Shown: positions 34,879-45,029 of the stretch, one piece after another
How positions within the stretch are numbered: the stretch's first letter is position 1
Layout of the letters: each line of letters opens with the position of its first letter
NCBI RefSeq assembly: GCF_000154825.1
Contig: NZ_DS560019.1
Location: 62,001 to 126,000 of the forward strand
Length of the DNA stretch: 64,000 nt
Direction of reading: 5' to 3'
DNA from: Anaerofustis stercorihominis DSM 17244
Lineage (GTDB): Bacteria; Bacillota; Clostridia; Eubacteriales; Anaerofustaceae
Position numbers and translations under genes: made by a program
Notes under the pieces: generated by a model
Told to the model about the DNA's origin: nothing
Databases searched by the model: none
Seen by the model: only the letters and a program-made list of their open reading frames with translations

Positions 34879-35955
34879 CTATTTAGCCCCCTCGTTAAGA
34901 AGTGCATCAAGACCCAGATACAATGCTTCCATATCTATTTCGTCGTCTTTGCCTTTTAATGCTTTCATATAATGACCTATCACGTTATCCTTATTTTCCG
35001 CATAAATCTTAGCTATATTATAATCAACCGTTGTACTGTCGATCACTTCTATATAGTAAAATTCTTCATTTAATCTGGTTTTTATATCTTCCATTTTAAC
35101 GAGGTCACTTAAAGTACCTTCGATATTTACTCTAAACAAGAACTTGTCCAGACCGATTTTAGCTTCGGTTTTTATTACGTTTATTATCTCTTCAAGAGAT
35201 TCCATACTCGTTACATTTACGTCCAAACTAACAAACTGCTTTATATTGCTCTTTATCAACTTGACACCGACCTTCTTATCAACTATCTCTCCATAAATAT
35301 ATCCATGATATCCCGTTTCCGAAAAGTCCAAAGGCTCCAAACTGCCCGGATATACCGAATTATTGGATAACTTCACAGATTTATGTATATGCCCCAAAGC
35401 ACAGTAATCAAAGCCCGAATCGGCAAGCTTATTCTTATCGATAGGAAGATAATCACTCGCCTTACTTATTGCATCACAGTGAAGAACAAGTATATTATTT
35501 TTACTGTAATCAAGTTCGGGAACTTCCAAAATATCCTCTTCATAATGTTTTTTAAGGAAACTAAGTCCGTAAACACATGTATTTATATCATCAAACTCGA
35601 TTTTATCCAATGTATCGCTATCGAATATAGTTACGTTCTTTGGGAAAGTCAGTAATTTATAAAAAGACTTTTCATGGATATAATCGTGATTTCCCGCTGC
35701 TATAACCACTTTTACTTCGGGGATCATTTTAAATCCGTCTATTATCCTGTTTACATCACTCGCCCTGACCAACTCATCTTCAAATAAATCACCTGCAATC
35801 AAAAGAAGATCCGCTTCTCTTTTTTTGCAGGCTGCTATCAATTTATTAAATGCTTTGAATAAATCTTCTCTTCTTTCTTTTGCGGTATTTTTATCAAAAG
35901 AAGAAGATAGAAACGAAGAACCAAGATGCAAATCCGCTGTATGTATAAACTTCAT
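34879..35955 (-). CDS. yhaO: YhaO-like Mre11/SbcD-type nuclease
   Basis: 358 residues with the calcineurin-like nuclease motifs: HTADLHLGSS, AGDLFED, GNHD, HCD and GHIH. The order and the MKFIHTADLHLG start are those of SbcD/YhaO DNA exonucleases that pair with SbcC/YhaN. The C-terminal half is the capping domain. The ATG at 35955 is chosen because AGGAGGTATATT lies just before it; the open frame further upstream overlaps the preceding gene. It is translationally close to both neighbours (10 bases after the MerR-like gene, abutting yhaN). Confidence 0.92.
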   Translation of the reverse strand: MKFIHTADLHLGSSFLSSSFDKNTAKERREDLFKAFNKLIAACKKREADLLLIAGDLFEDELVRASDVNRIIDGFKMIPEVKVVIAAGNHDYIHEKSFYKLLTFPKNVTIFDSDTLDKIEFDDINTCVYGLSFLKKHYEEDILEVPELDYSKNNILVLHCDAISKASDYLPIDKNKLADSGFDYCALGHIHKSVKLSNNSVYPGSLEPLDFSETGYHGYIYGEIVDKKVGVKLIKSNIKQFVSLDVNVTSMESLEEIINVIKTEAKIGLDKFLFRVNIEGTLSDLVKMEDIKTRLNEEFYYIEVIDSTTVDYNIAKIYAENKDNVIGHYMKALKGKDDEIDMEALYLGLDALLNEGAK

Positions 35956-35965
35956 AATATACCTC

Positions 35966-36757
35966 CTATCCCTCATAGTTTTTGTCAAATTCCATGCTTT
36001 CCAAATCTTCCAAAGCTTTTTTATATTTATAGTCATTGTCTTCCGTCATAGGTTTTCTGATGATTTTCTTATCGACTTTACTTAAAACGATTGACTCTAA
36101 AAGATAAGTGTAAAGCCATGAATTATCTTTATCACTGTTGATTAAATATGAAATTTCATTCGCAATACTGTTTAGTTTTGAAATCTCGCTTATTCTCTCG
36201 ATCAGCTGTCCGCTTGCATTTTTATTTTGTTTCTTTACTTTTATCAAGTTCTTTATACAAATCAAAATATAAAGCTCATAACTGTTGTAAGTATCTTTAT
36301 CCGAAATGACTCCCGTATCAACGGCTAAATCAAGTATACTTCCGTCGCTGTCGAGCTTTTCCAAGATATCTACTTTGGTATAAGTCTTATTATCATTAAG
36401 TTCGCTTTTAATTAGATCCGCTTCTTCTCTTTCCACTATACCAAGCTTTTTAATGATGTCGTTTATATTGGAACTGTCTAAATCATCGTTTTTGATTTTG
36501 ATAAGTAAATCATCATTTTCTTTAAAAATTTCATCTTTGATTTTGGCTATACTTTTTCCTGCTTTTTTATTGGATAAAATCCTTTTAAGTCTGATATAAT
36601 GAAAGTCTGCATATAAAGCCTGATTAGGACATTTATACTCCGGTTTTTGAAGGATACCTATATCGATATAGTGTTTTATCATCCTTCCCGTAATGCTGTA
36701 TCCGTCGGCTTTCAGCCTTGAAATCAATTCTTTCATTTTCATGTAATATTCGCTCAT
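35966..36757 (-). CDS. MerR-like HTH protein upstream of yhaO
   Basis: 263 residues with an N-terminal MerR-type winged helix region (about 1-75: MKELISRLKADGYSITGRMIKHYIDIGILQ, with tyrosine and arginine placement of MerR helices), then a long helical charged region without Cys clusters or a drug-binding fold. It is a probable DNA-binding regulator or nucleoid-type factor, not a typical MerR. The ATG follows GGGGAG. It is in tight order with yhaO (10 bases) and DUF3006 (18 bases), so it may control or assist the nuclease pair; no operator could be identified. Confidence 0.75.
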   Translation of the reverse strand: MSEYYMKMKELISRLKADGYSITGRMIKHYIDIGILQKPEYKCPNQALYADFHYIRLKRILSNKKAGKSIAKIKDEIFKENDDLLIKIKNDDLDSSNINDIIKKLGIVEREEADLIKSELNDNKTYTKVDILEKLDSDGSILDLAVDTGVISDKDTYNSYELYILICIKNLIKVKKQNKNASGQLIERISEISKLNSIANEISYLINSDKDNSWLYTYLLESIVLSKVDKKIIRKPMTEDNDYKYKKALEDLESMEFDKNYEG

Positions 36758-36775
36758 AAATATCTCCCCATATGA

Positions 36776-36958
36776 CTATTTGAATAGTTCATCAATATCA
36801 ATATTTTTTGTGTGTTTTGTATCTATGTTAAGAGTTACTTCATCCCCTTCTTTTATACCTTTTTTAAAGATATTCTTGGGGAGAACTCCGATTTTCAAAT
36901 CTTCAAATTCTATTACGACTTTATCGTTTTCAAATCTATCTATTATACCTTTTATCAT
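36776..36958 (-). CDS. DUF3006 small protein
   Basis: 60 residues matching DUF3006: KGIIDRFENDKVVIEFED, LPKNIF and EGDEVTLNID. This small beta-barrel is very often coded next to, or fused with, ComEC-type metallo-beta-lactamase hydrolases, as here (3 bases after the MBL lipoprotein). Its function is not established; it is probably a partner or chaperone of that hydrolase. Confidence 0.88.
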   Translation of the reverse strand: MIKGIIDRFENDKVVIEFEDLKIGVLPKNIFKKGIKEGDEVTLNIDTKHTKNIDIDELFK

Positions 36959-36961
36959 AAT

Positions 36962-37858
36962 CTACCTGCTAGTATTTACTTTAATACTTCCGTCATTATT
37001 TATTGTAAATCCGATATTTCCGCTAAGATCCGTCCTGTAGACTTTGACATTATATTTATCCAGTCTATTCAAAGCGGACTTAGATGGATGGTCATACTTA
37101 TTATCTTCACCTACACCTATCATTGCATATGTAGGTTTTGAAGCCATTAATAATTCTTTGCAGGTTGCTTTATGACTTCCGTGATGAGCAACCTTTAAGA
37201 TATCTATCCTGCCTATCCTCGGTATCAGTTTGATCTCAGTTTCCTTGAATATATCTCCCGTAAACAATACTTTTCTGCCGTTTTTTTTAAGCATACATAC
37301 CGCATCGGAATTATCCAAGTCCTTCAAAGACATATCCTTTGTCGGAGACAAAAAGTTTATACTGCTCCCTTTGCCGAGACTTATCTTGACACCGCTCTTG
37401 GCTTCTTTAAAGTAAAGATTTTTCTCTTTTACTTTATTTATCATCTTTTTAAATGTAGCGGTATTATGCGTCATTTTGGGCATATAAATATTTTCCACTT
37501 GAAAATTATCAAGTACACCTGTCATCCCTCCTATATGGTCGGAATGAGGGTGAGTCAAAATAACGTAATCTATTTTTTTGATACCTCTCTTTTTAAGGTG
37601 AGAAACCAAAATATCTTTATGCTCGGTATCTCCGGTATCTATGAGTATATTCCCGAAACCGCTATTGGAAATCAAATAGCTGTCGCCCTGTCCTACATCT
37701 ATATCTTCTACGAGAGTGGCACCGTCTTCGATTTTTGATATGTAATCGTCCCCGCTTACAAAAGAATATAAATCCTGTAAATCAGAACTGCAGGCAGCAG
37801 TCATAAAAGTTAAAACTACTGCCAGCAATGTTATTATTATTTTTTTAGTTTTAGTCAT
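36962..37858 (-). CDS. ComEC-type metallo-beta-lactamase lipoprotein
   Basis: 298 residues with a lipoprotein signal peptide (lipobox TAAC, Cys23), so the enzyme sits outside the membrane. The MBL domain has LVEDIDVGQGDSYLI, ILIDTGD, the metal motif TLTHPHSDHIGG-like LTHPHSDHIGG, FTGD and VAHHGSHKA, all typical of the C-terminal domain of ComEC/Rec2. ComEC here (27955-29451) lacks this domain, so this protein may supply the DNA strand-degrading activity during uptake. It follows purD by 12 bases and is followed by DUF3006, thus it is probably transcribed with the purine operon. Confidence 0.9.
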   Translation of the reverse strand: MTKTKKIIITLLAVVLTFMTAACSSDLQDLYSFVSGDDYISKIEDGATLVEDIDVGQGDSYLISNSGFGNILIDTGDTEHKDILVSHLKKRGIKKIDYVILTHPHSDHIGGMTGVLDNFQVENIYMPKMTHNTATFKKMINKVKEKNLYFKEAKSGVKISLGKGSSINFLSPTKDMSLKDLDNSDAVCMLKKNGRKVLFTGDIFKETEIKLIPRIGRIDILKVAHHGSHKATCKELLMASKPTYAMIGVGEDNKYDHPSKSALNRLDKYNVKVYRTDLSGNIGFTINNDGSIKVNTSR

Positions 37859-37870
37859 TAGTTACCTTAT

Positions 37871-39121
37871 TTATCTTGCAATATCGTTTCTGAAATATGC
37901 GCCGTCGTAAGAAATCTTATTTACTTCGTTATAAACTTTTTCTCTTGCTTCGTCCAAAGTTTCACCGACCGCACAAATATTAAGGACTCTGCCGCCGTTA
38001 GTTACGATATCTTCGCCTTCTCTTTTTGTTCCCGCATGGAATACTATAACGTCTTCGCTCACCTTATCGAGACCGCTTATCACTTTTCCGTTTTCATAGC
38101 TTTCGGGATATCCTCCTGAAACCATAACCACGCATACTGAAGATTCATCAGACCATACGATGTCGTCTTCTTCGAGGATACCGTCAGCGGTATTAAGCAT
38201 GATATTCGCAAGGTCGCTTTCAAGCCTTAGCATTACCACTTGTGTTTCGGGGTCACCGAAACGAACATTGAATTCAAGAACTTTAGGTTCTCCGTTTTCA
38301 ACCATAAGACCAATGAAAAGCACGCCTTTATAGTCCAGTTCTTCGCTTTTAAATCCCTTTATGATAGGGTCTAAAATCTTTGTCCTGACTTTCGCATTTA
38401 GCTTATCATCAAAGATCTTATTTGGAGAATAGTTTCCCATTCCACCGGTATTAAGACCTTCATCGTTATCGTAAGCAGGTTTATAATCCCTCGCACTTTC
38501 CATAGGGATGATTTTATTGCCGTCTACAAAACAAAGTGTGGAAAGTTCGGTTCCCGTTAAAAATTCTTCGATAACTACGCTGTTGCCGGAATCTCCGAAT
38601 ACTTTATCGACCATAATATCTTTTAAAGCATTGACAGCCATTTCCCTGTTTTCGCAGATTATAACGCCTTTGCCCGCAGCAAGTCCGTCCGCTTTGACAA
38701 CCACAGGAAAACCGAAGTTTTCAAGGTTTTTCACACCTTCTTCATATGTGGTGACTTCCAAATATTTAGCTGTAGGTATTTTATATTTTTCCAAAAATCT
38801 TTTCGTAAGCCCTTTGCTTCCTTCAAAAGCAGCACACTTTTTGTTAGGACCGAAAACTTTAAGACCTTCTTTTTCAAATTCATCCACAATACCCATAACT
38901 AACGGAAGTTCTGGACCTATTACGGTAAGCCCTATTTCGTTTGTCTTGGCAAACTCCTTAAGAGAGTCTATATCGTCTACTTTGATATCTACGCATTCCG
39001 CAATATTCGCTATTCCCGCATTACCGGGAGCACAGAACACCTCCGTAACCAAAGGGCTCTGTTTTAATTTGTAAACTAATGCGTGTTCCCTGCCACCGGA
39101 ACCAACTACTAAAACTTTCAT
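37871..39121 (-). CDS. purD: Phosphoribosylamine-glycine ligase
   Basis: GAR synthetase, step 2 of de novo purine synthesis, 416 residues with an ATP-grasp fold. The N-terminal KVLVVGSGGREHAL, the KADGLAAGKGV ATP-binding lysine region, the EEFLTGTELS block and LEFNVRFGDPETQ metal site are all visible. Last pur gene of the operon, 14 bases after purH; the ATG follows AAGGAG. Its stop is only 12 bases before the MBL lipoprotein start. Confidence 0.97.
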   Translation of the reverse strand: MKVLVVGSGGREHALVYKLKQSPLVTEVFCAPGNAGIANIAECVDIKVDDIDSLKEFAKTNEIGLTVIGPELPLVMGIVDEFEKEGLKVFGPNKKCAAFEGSKGLTKRFLEKYKIPTAKYLEVTTYEEGVKNLENFGFPVVVKADGLAAGKGVIICENREMAVNALKDIMVDKVFGDSGNSVVIEEFLTGTELSTLCFVDGNKIIPMESARDYKPAYDNDEGLNTGGMGNYSPNKIFDDKLNAKVRTKILDPIIKGFKSEELDYKGVLFIGLMVENGEPKVLEFNVRFGDPETQVVMLRLESDLANIMLNTADGILEEDDIVWSDESSVCVVMVSGGYPESYENGKVISGLDKVSEDVIVFHAGTKREGEDIVTNGGRVLNICAVGETLDEAREKVYNEVNKISYDGAYFRNDIAR

Positions 39122-39135
39122 TTCAATTTCTCCTT

Positions 39136-40677
39136 TTATGAATGTTTAAAATGCCTAACACCTGTAAATACCATGGCGATACCATATTCATTACAAGCCT
39201 TTATAGAATCTTCATCTCTTATCGAACCGCCCGGCTGGATTATGGCGGTTATACCCGCTTCATAAGCAGCTTTTACACAGTCGTCAAACGGGAAGAATGC
39301 ATCGGAAGCAAGAACTGCTCCTTTTACTCTCTCTCCGCCTTGTTTAACAGCATTTTCAAGTGCCCATATCCTGCTTACCTGCCCCGGACCGTTGGCAACG
39401 AGTATTTTATCTTTTGCTATGGAAATAGCATTCGACTTAGTATGCTTAACGGCTTTCCATGAGAAAATCAAATCCTGCATTTCTTTATTTGTAGGCTGTC
39501 TTTTTGTAACCACTTTTAATTCATCGCTTAAAAGCTTTGTATCTCTTGCCTGCATAAGAAGCCCGCCCATAACTTTCTTAATATCTTTGCCTTCCTGATT
39601 GTGTTTTATATCATCAAGCTGCAATATTCTTATATTTTTCTTCTTTGTAAGTATTTTTAAAGCTTCTTCGGTATAGCTTGGAGCAACTACCACTTCAATA
39701 AAAATATTGCTTATTTGAAGAGCTGTTTCCTCGTCTATTTCTTCGTTTGAAGCTATGATACCTCCGAATATAGACTGAGGATCCGCTTCGTAGCATTTTT
39801 TGAATGCAACCGCAATGGAAACATCTGAAGCTATCCCGCAAGGATTGGCGTGTTTTACCGCTACTATAGTCGGCTCATCGCTGTATTCCTTTAATATTTC
39901 AAGTGCACCGTTGGTGTCGTTGATATTATTATAAGAAAGCTCTTTACCGTGAAGCTGTTTTGAAAGAGGTAAAGAACCTTTCATAGGACGTACTTCTTTA
40001 TAAAAAACAGCGTCTTGATGAGGATTTTCTCCGTATCTGAGATCCTGAGCTTTATCATAGCAAAGGGTAAGAGTTTCAGGATATGAATCATCTCCCACCT
40101 GTTCTCTCAAATAACTTGCTATTAATGTATCATAATAACTTGTCGACATAAATACTTTTTTAGCTAAATTTAGTTTTGTATCATAAGAAACTTCGCCATT
40201 TTCTCTAAGTTCACCTAAAACAACATCGTAATCGTTCGGGTCGATTACAACAGCAACGTCTTGGAAATTTTTAGCGGCAGCTCTGAGCATCGTAGGTCCG
40301 CCGATATCTATATTTTCGATTGCTTCTTCAAAAGTGCAACCTTCTCTTAAAATTGTATTCTTGAAAGGATATAAGTTTACAATTATCATATCGATAGGTT
40401 CGATAGATAAATCAAATAAATGCTGCATATGTTCTTCGTTATCTCTTTTGGCAAGAAGTCCCGCCATTACTCCGGGATGAAGAGTCTTTACTCTTCCGTT
40501 CAAACATTCGGGAAATCCCGTTACTTCTTCAACTGAAATAACTTTTATGCCTTCTTCTTCCAGAGTTTTTTTCGTTCCGCCCGTAGAAATTATTTCTACT
40601 CCCATCTCTTCGAGTTCTCTTGCTACATCTACTATGCCCGTCTTATCGGAAACGCTTATAAGTGCTCTTTTAATCAT
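39136..40677 (-). CDS. purH: Bifunctional AICAR transformylase/IMP cyclohydrolase
   Basis: 513 residues; does the last two steps to IMP. The N-terminal IMP cyclohydrolase domain (about 1-200) opens with [15 protein letters not shown] and has STGGT and [12 protein letters not shown]; the AICAR transformylase domain contains [10 protein letters not shown], with the catalytic Lys-His pair, and [11 protein letters not shown]. The C-terminus is normal. 27 bases after purN. Confidence 0.97.
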   Translation of the reverse strand: MIKRALISVSDKTGIVDVARELEEMGVEIISTGGTKKTLEEEGIKVISVEEVTGFPECLNGRVKTLHPGVMAGLLAKRDNEEHMQHLFDLSIEPIDMIIVNLYPFKNTILREGCTFEEAIENIDIGGPTMLRAAAKNFQDVAVVIDPNDYDVVLGELRENGEVSYDTKLNLAKKVFMSTSYYDTLIASYLREQVGDDSYPETLTLCYDKAQDLRYGENPHQDAVFYKEVRPMKGSLPLSKQLHGKELSYNNINDTNGALEILKEYSDEPTIVAVKHANPCGIASDVSIAVAFKKCYEADPQSIFGGIIASNEEIDEETALQISNIFIEVVVAPSYTEEALKILTKKKNIRILQLDDIKHNQEGKDIKKVMGGLLMQARDTKLLSDELKVVTKRQPTNKEMQDLIFSWKAVKHTKSNAISIAKDKILVANGPGQVSRIWALENAVKQGGERVKGAVLASDAFFPFDDCVKAAYEAGITAIIQPGGSIRDEDSIKACNEYGIAMVFTGVRHFKHS

Positions 40678-40704
40678 TGGTATATCTCCTTAATAAAATC
40701 TGAT

Positions 40705-41325
40705 TTATTCTTTAATATATACTATCCTGCCTTTTACCACAAGCTTATCCAAACAGAATAAACTTACCGCCTTAGGCAAGATCATGTGTTCAACTTCCAA
40801 AACTCTTTTTTGTAAGATCTCGGGAGTATCTTCCGCAAAAACAGGGACGGTACCCTGGATTATTATAGGCCCGGTATCTGCTCCTTCATCAGCAAAATGC
40901 ACTGTAGCTCCGGTTATCTTAGAACCATAGCTTAAAACCGCTTCATGGACCTTTATCCCGTAATACCCTTTACCGCAGAAGGAAGGTATCAAAGAAGGAT
41001 GTACATTTATTATCCTATTTTTAAATGTCTTGGCAAATGAAGGGGGAAGGATTTTCATAAACCCTGCAAGGACTATCAAATCGATTTCTCTTTTTAATAA
41101 TTCTTCTTTTATTTTATCCGCAAAGTCTTCTCTTGAAGGATAGTTTTTATTATTTATAACCAAAGTATCTATATCGGCATTTTTGGCTCTTATTAGTCCG
41201 TACGCATCATCTTCATCGGAAATCACAACATCTATGATCCCGTCTTTTTTATGTACTTTATCTATTACGGCTTGAAGATTGCTTCCGCCTCCGCTTATCA
41301 AAACAGCGATTTTTTTTAAAGACAT
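40705..41325 (-). CDS. purN: Phosphoribosylglycinamide formyltransferase
   Basis: GAR transformylase, 206 residues, uses 10-formyl-tetrahydrofolate. The N-terminal [16 protein letters not shown], the catalytic [11 protein letters not shown] (Asn-His) and [15 protein letters not shown] (Asp) motifs are present. Its start lies 10 bases inside the end of purM, so the two are translationally coupled. No formate-dependent PurT was seen. Confidence 0.96.
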   Translation of the reverse strand: MSLKKIAVLISGGGSNLQAVIDKVHKKDGIIDVVISDEDDAYGLIRAKNADIDTLVINNKNYPSREDFADKIKEELLKREIDLIVLAGFMKILPPSFAKTFKNRIINVHPSLIPSFCGKGYYGIKVHEAVLSYGSKITGATVHFADEGADTGPIIIQGTVPVFAEDTPEILQKRVLEVEHMILPKAVSLFCLDKLVVKGRIVYIKE

Positions 41326-42347
41326 AATTCGATCTTCTCCTTGCCTTCGGTCACTTCTCCGAATACCACCGGTTTTTCGCCTAAACTTTCAAGTTCTTTA
41401 ACTGTCTTATCCACATCTTTGTCATCAACAACAACCGCAAAACCGATACCCATATTGAAAGTGGAGAACATTTCTTTTCTGTCGATTTCTCCTTCTTTTG
41501 ATATCAAATCGAATATAGGAAGTACGTCTACTTTTTTGGTATCTATTTTAGCACAAAGACCCTCAGGGATAACACGAGGGATGTTTTCAACAAATCCGCC
41601 CCCTGTAATATGACACATACCCTTTATATCTACTTTATCAAGCAAAGGAAGGATACTCTTTACGTAAATCTTCGTAGGAGTCAAAAGTGCTTTTCCTATC
41701 GTGGTACCAAGACTTTCAACGTAAGTATCTACTTCATAGCCTTTTATATCAAAGAATAATTTTCTGAGAAGTGAATATCCGTTGCTGTGAGGACCGCTTG
41801 AAGGAAGACCTATGATTTTATCTCCCGCTTTGATATCTTTTCCGGAGATAAATTTATCTTTGTCTACAACACCTACGCAAAAACCCGCAAGGTCATAGTC
41901 TTCTTCTTTATACATTCCAGGCATTTCGGCGGTCTCACCGCCTACCAATGCACATTCTCCCTGTTTACAGCCTTCGCTTACACCTTTTACTATAGCTTCG
42001 ATTTTTTCGGGGAAGTTTTTCCCGCAGGCTATATAATCAAGGAAAAATAAAGGTCTTGCACCGTGACATAAAATATCGTTGACACACATTGCGACAAGGT
42101 CGATACCTACCGTATCGTGGATATCCTGTTTATGAGCAAGTACAAGCTTTGTACCGACACCGTCGGTACCGCTTATAAGAACCGGCTTTTTATATCCTTC
42201 GGGAAGCTCCACCGCTCCTCCGAAACTGCCAAGCCCCGTTAAAACATATTCGCTGAATGTTTCCTTAACGTGTTTTTTTATAAGTTCAACACTTTCATAT
42301 CCGGCTTCTTTATCTACACCGCTGTTTTTATATGTTAATTTTTCCAC
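41316..42347 (-). CDS. purM: Phosphoribosylformylglycinamidine cyclo-ligase
   Basis: AIR synthetase, 343 residues. Ligates FGAM to AIR with ATP. Visible motifs are [44 protein letters not shown] and [13 protein letters not shown], all typical of the PurM/SelD fold. One base separates it from purF and it overlaps purN by 10 bases. Confidence 0.97.
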   Translation of the reverse strand: MEKLTYKNSGVDKEAGYESVELIKKHVKETFSEYVLTGLGSFGGAVELPEGYKKPVLISGTDGVGTKLVLAHKQDIHDTVGIDLVAMCVNDILCHGARPLFFLDYIACGKNFPEKIEAIVKGVSEGCKQGECALVGGETAEMPGMYKEEDYDLAGFCVGVVDKDKFISGKDIKAGDKIIGLPSSGPHSNGYSLLRKLFFDIKGYEVDTYVESLGTTIGKALLTPTKIYVKSILPLLDKVDIKGMCHITGGGFVENIPRVIPEGLCAKIDTKKVDVLPIFDLISKEGEIDRKEMFSTFNMGIGFAVVVDDKDVDKTVKELESLGEKPVVFGEVTEGKEKIELCL

Positions 42348-42348
42348 T

Positions 42349-43767
42349 TTATTTACTGCTCCTTACCTGTTCTTCTTTAAAAGGCACTTCCATAGGATAA
42401 TCACCGTTGAAACATGCCATACAGTAACCTTTGTCAAAGTCGGCGACTGTTTGTTTAAGTTCATCTATAGTTAAATAATATAAAGAATCCGCACCTATGA
42501 AATCTTTGATTTCTTCCATTGATAACTTGGAAGAAATAAGCTTATCTCTGTTCGGTGTATCGATACCGAAGAAACAGCTGTATGATGTCGGAGGAGAAGC
42601 AACTCTGAAGTGGACTTCTTTGGCACCGGCTTTTTTAAGTTTATCGACTATCCTCTTTGAAGTAGTACCTCTGACTATAGAGTCGTCTATCAAAACTACG
42701 CTTTTTCCTTCAACGTTTGACCTTAAAACATTTAGTTTTATATCGACACCTTCTTCACGCATAGACTGAGTAGGCTGAATAAAAGTCCTTCCGATATATC
42801 TGTTTTTGATAAGCCCCACGCCGTAAGGTATACCGGACTCTTCCGCATATCCTATCGCAGCGGAAACTCCGCTGTCGGGAACCGCCATTACTACGTCCGC
42901 ATTTATCTTTCCTTCGTCTACCTTCGCGAGGAGTTTTCCCGCTCTGGCTCTGGATTCGTGGACTTCATCGCCGTCGATCAAACTATCGGGTCTTGCAAAG
43001 TATACGAGTTCGAATATACATCTTCTAGGTTTTGCCCAGCTTTCTATTTTGTAGCTTTCTATATTCTTATCGCTTATAACGATTATTTCTCCCGGTTCGA
43101 CGTCTCTTACAAACTTGGCGTTTATTGCGTCAAGTGCACAGGACTCGCTTGCCAAGGCGTAACCGCCGTTATCAAGCTGACCTAAGCATAACGGTCTAAG
43201 TCCGTAAGGATCCCTTACACCGATAAGCATATCTCCCATAGTAAGGACGAGAGCATAAGCACCTTTAACTATTTGACCCACTCTTTTAAGAGCCTCTACT
43301 ATACCGAATTTATAGTTTCTCGCAATCAAGTTCGCGATAACCTCGGTATCGGAGCTGGTCATAAATATTACACCGTCATCCTGAAGCATATTTTTTATTG
43401 CGTCTGCATTTACAAGATTACCGTTATGAGCAAGGGCTATCTGCCAGTCTTTGCAATTTACCGTAAGAGGCTGAGCGTTTTTGATATCGCTGTCCCCCGC
43501 CGTGGAATATCTTACATGTCCTATGGCAATATCGCCTTTTTGTTTCCTTAACTCTTCGGATGTGAATACATCTCCGACAAGTCCCATTCCTCTGTGCTGA
43601 GTGATCTCAGTATCGTTGTTTACTGCTATACCGCAGCTTTCCTGTCCTCTGTGCTGAAGAGCATAAAGTCCCAAATATACATATGCAGCAGTATTTTCGG
43701 GTGTATCCTGAAGGACACCCATTACACCGCATTCATCTTTAAATTTATCTGATTGATACAAAGTCAT
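42349..43767 (-). CDS. purF: Amidophosphoribosyltransferase
   Basis: 472 residues; commits PRPP and glutamine to purine synthesis. After a short propeptide the catalytic Cys13 (DECGVMGV) begins the mature N-terminal glutaminase; GHVRYSTAG and HNGNL follow, and the PRPP-binding motif [15 protein letters not shown] lies in the C-terminal domain. The AAGGAG site is only two bases from the ATG at 43767, closer than usual; a TTG two codons on would give better spacing and an equally usable propeptide. The Cys pattern for a 4Fe-4S cluster, as in the B. subtilis type ([11 protein letters not shown] near the end), is partly present. Confidence 0.96.
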   Translation of the reverse strand: MTLYQSDKFKDECGVMGVLQDTPENTAAYVYLGLYALQHRGQESCGIAVNNDTEITQHRGMGLVGDVFTSEELRKQKGDIAIGHVRYSTAGDSDIKNAQPLTVNCKDWQIALAHNGNLVNADAIKNMLQDDGVIFMTSSDTEVIANLIARNYKFGIVEALKRVGQIVKGAYALVLTMGDMLIGVRDPYGLRPLCLGQLDNGGYALASESCALDAINAKFVRDVEPGEIIVISDKNIESYKIESWAKPRRCIFELVYFARPDSLIDGDEVHESRARAGKLLAKVDEGKINADVVMAVPDSGVSAAIGYAEESGIPYGVGLIKNRYIGRTFIQPTQSMREEGVDIKLNVLRSNVEGKSVVLIDDSIVRGTTSKRIVDKLKKAGAKEVHFRVASPPTSYSCFFGIDTPNRDKLISSKLSMEEIKDFIGADSLYYLTIDELKQTVADFDKGYCMACFNGDYPMEVPFKEEQVRSSK

Positions 43768-43809
43768 TTCTCCTTATTTCATAAGTATTAAATACTAAAT
43801 CAAACTAAA

Positions 43810-44514
43810 CTATTTGCTTATTCTGTCTAAAACTTCTTTATATGTTTCTTCAACATCACCAAGGTCTCTTCTAAATCTGTCTTTGTCCATTTTTCTGTTT
43901 GTATCTTTATCCCAAAGTCTGCAAGTATCAGGAGAGATTTCATCAGCTAAAACGATTTGTCCGTTATATCTTCCGAATTCGATTTTGAAATCGATAAGTT
44001 TTAGATTGCTTTTCATAAAGAATTCTTTTAGAAGTTCATTGATTTTAAAAGTATAATCTTTTATAGTTTCGATTTCTTCTTTTGTAGCAAGTCCCATTGC
44101 AAGTACATGGTAGTCATTGATCAAAGGATCGTCGTATTTATCTTCTTTATAACAGAATTCGAATACTGTAGGATCAAGCTCCATTCCTTCTTCCAAACCT
44201 AAGTTTTTACAAATAGAACCCGCAGCAACATTTCTGATGATTACTTCAACAGGCACGATTTCAACTGCTTTTACAAGCTGATGTGTGTCGTCAAGCATTT
44301 TAATAAAATGTGTAGGAACACCTTTTTCTTCAAGCATACCAAAGATAATGCTCGTCATCTTATTATTTACTACACCTTTATTTGAAATAGTATCTTTTTT
44401 CTTTCCGTTGAATGCTGTCGCGTCATCTTTATATTCGATGATATATTCATCTTTCTTGTCGGTCTTAAATACTTTTTTTGCTTTTCCTTCGTATAACATT
44501 TCTAATTTTTCCAT
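43810..44514 (-). CDS. purC: SAICAR synthetase
   Basis: 234 residues; ligates CAIR with aspartate. [38 protein letters not shown] and [12 protein letters not shown] are the family motifs in order. The ATG follows AGGAGAG. It is placed between purE and purF. purB, which acts on its product, is outside the window. Confidence 0.97.
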   Translation of the reverse strand: MEKLEMLYEGKAKKVFKTDKKDEYIIEYKDDATAFNGKKKDTISNKGVVNNKMTSIIFGMLEEKGVPTHFIKMLDDTHQLVKAVEIVPVEVIIRNVAAGSICKNLGLEEGMELDPTVFEFCYKEDKYDDPLINDYHVLAMGLATKEEIETIKDYTFKINELLKEFFMKSNLKLIDFKIEFGRYNGQIVLADEISPDTCRLWDKDTNRKMDKDRFRRDLGDVEETYKEVLDRISK

Positions 44515-44528
44515 TTTAAATACTCTCC

Positions 44529-45017
44529 TTAAATTCTTTCTTGTAACTTTCTATCTTTTTCAACAACTTCTTTTTCCATTGTTACTTTATATTCTTCAAG
44601 CTTCTTTTCCAAGTCTTTATCTTTTAGGGCAATCATTTGAATAGCTAAAAGAGCCGCATTTTCCGCACCGTCAACCGCTACCGTTGCAACGGGTATACCT
44701 TTAGGCATTTGAACTATGCTGAGAAGCGAATCCATACCGCCCATCAAAGATGTCTTTATCGGTATACCGATAACGGGAAGAGTAGTCATAGCCGCCAAAA
44801 CTCCGCCTAAATGAGCAGCTTTACCTGCCGCCGCAATGATAACATCAAATCCGTTTTCCTTTGCATTTCTCGCAAAGTCTTCCGCCTGCTTCGGAGTCCT
44901 GTGTGCGGAGATCACTCTCGCTTCATATTCAACACCGAAATCCTTTAATACTTTTAAACCTTTTTCAACAACTCCTAAATCGGAGTCGCTTCCCATTATA
45001 ACTGCTACTTTACCCAT
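44529..45017 (-). CDS. purE: N5-CAIR mutase, catalytic subunit
   Basis: 162 residues, class I PurE with [32 protein letters not shown] and PVIGIPI. Class I PurE normally works with PurK, the N5-CAIR synthetase, but no purK is in this operon; some anaerobic Firmicutes use PurE alone at high CO2, or purK lies elsewhere. 14 bases precede purC. Confidence 0.96.
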   Translation of the reverse strand: MGKVAVIMGSDSDLGVVEKGLKVLKDFGVEYEARVISAHRTPKQAEDFARNAKENGFDVIIAAAGKAAHLGGVLAAMTTLPVIGIPIKTSLMGGMDSLLSIVQMPKGIPVATVAVDGAENAALLAIQMIALKDKDLEKKLEEYKVTMEKEVVEKDRKLQERI

Positions 45018-45029
45018 TTTTCTCTCCTT

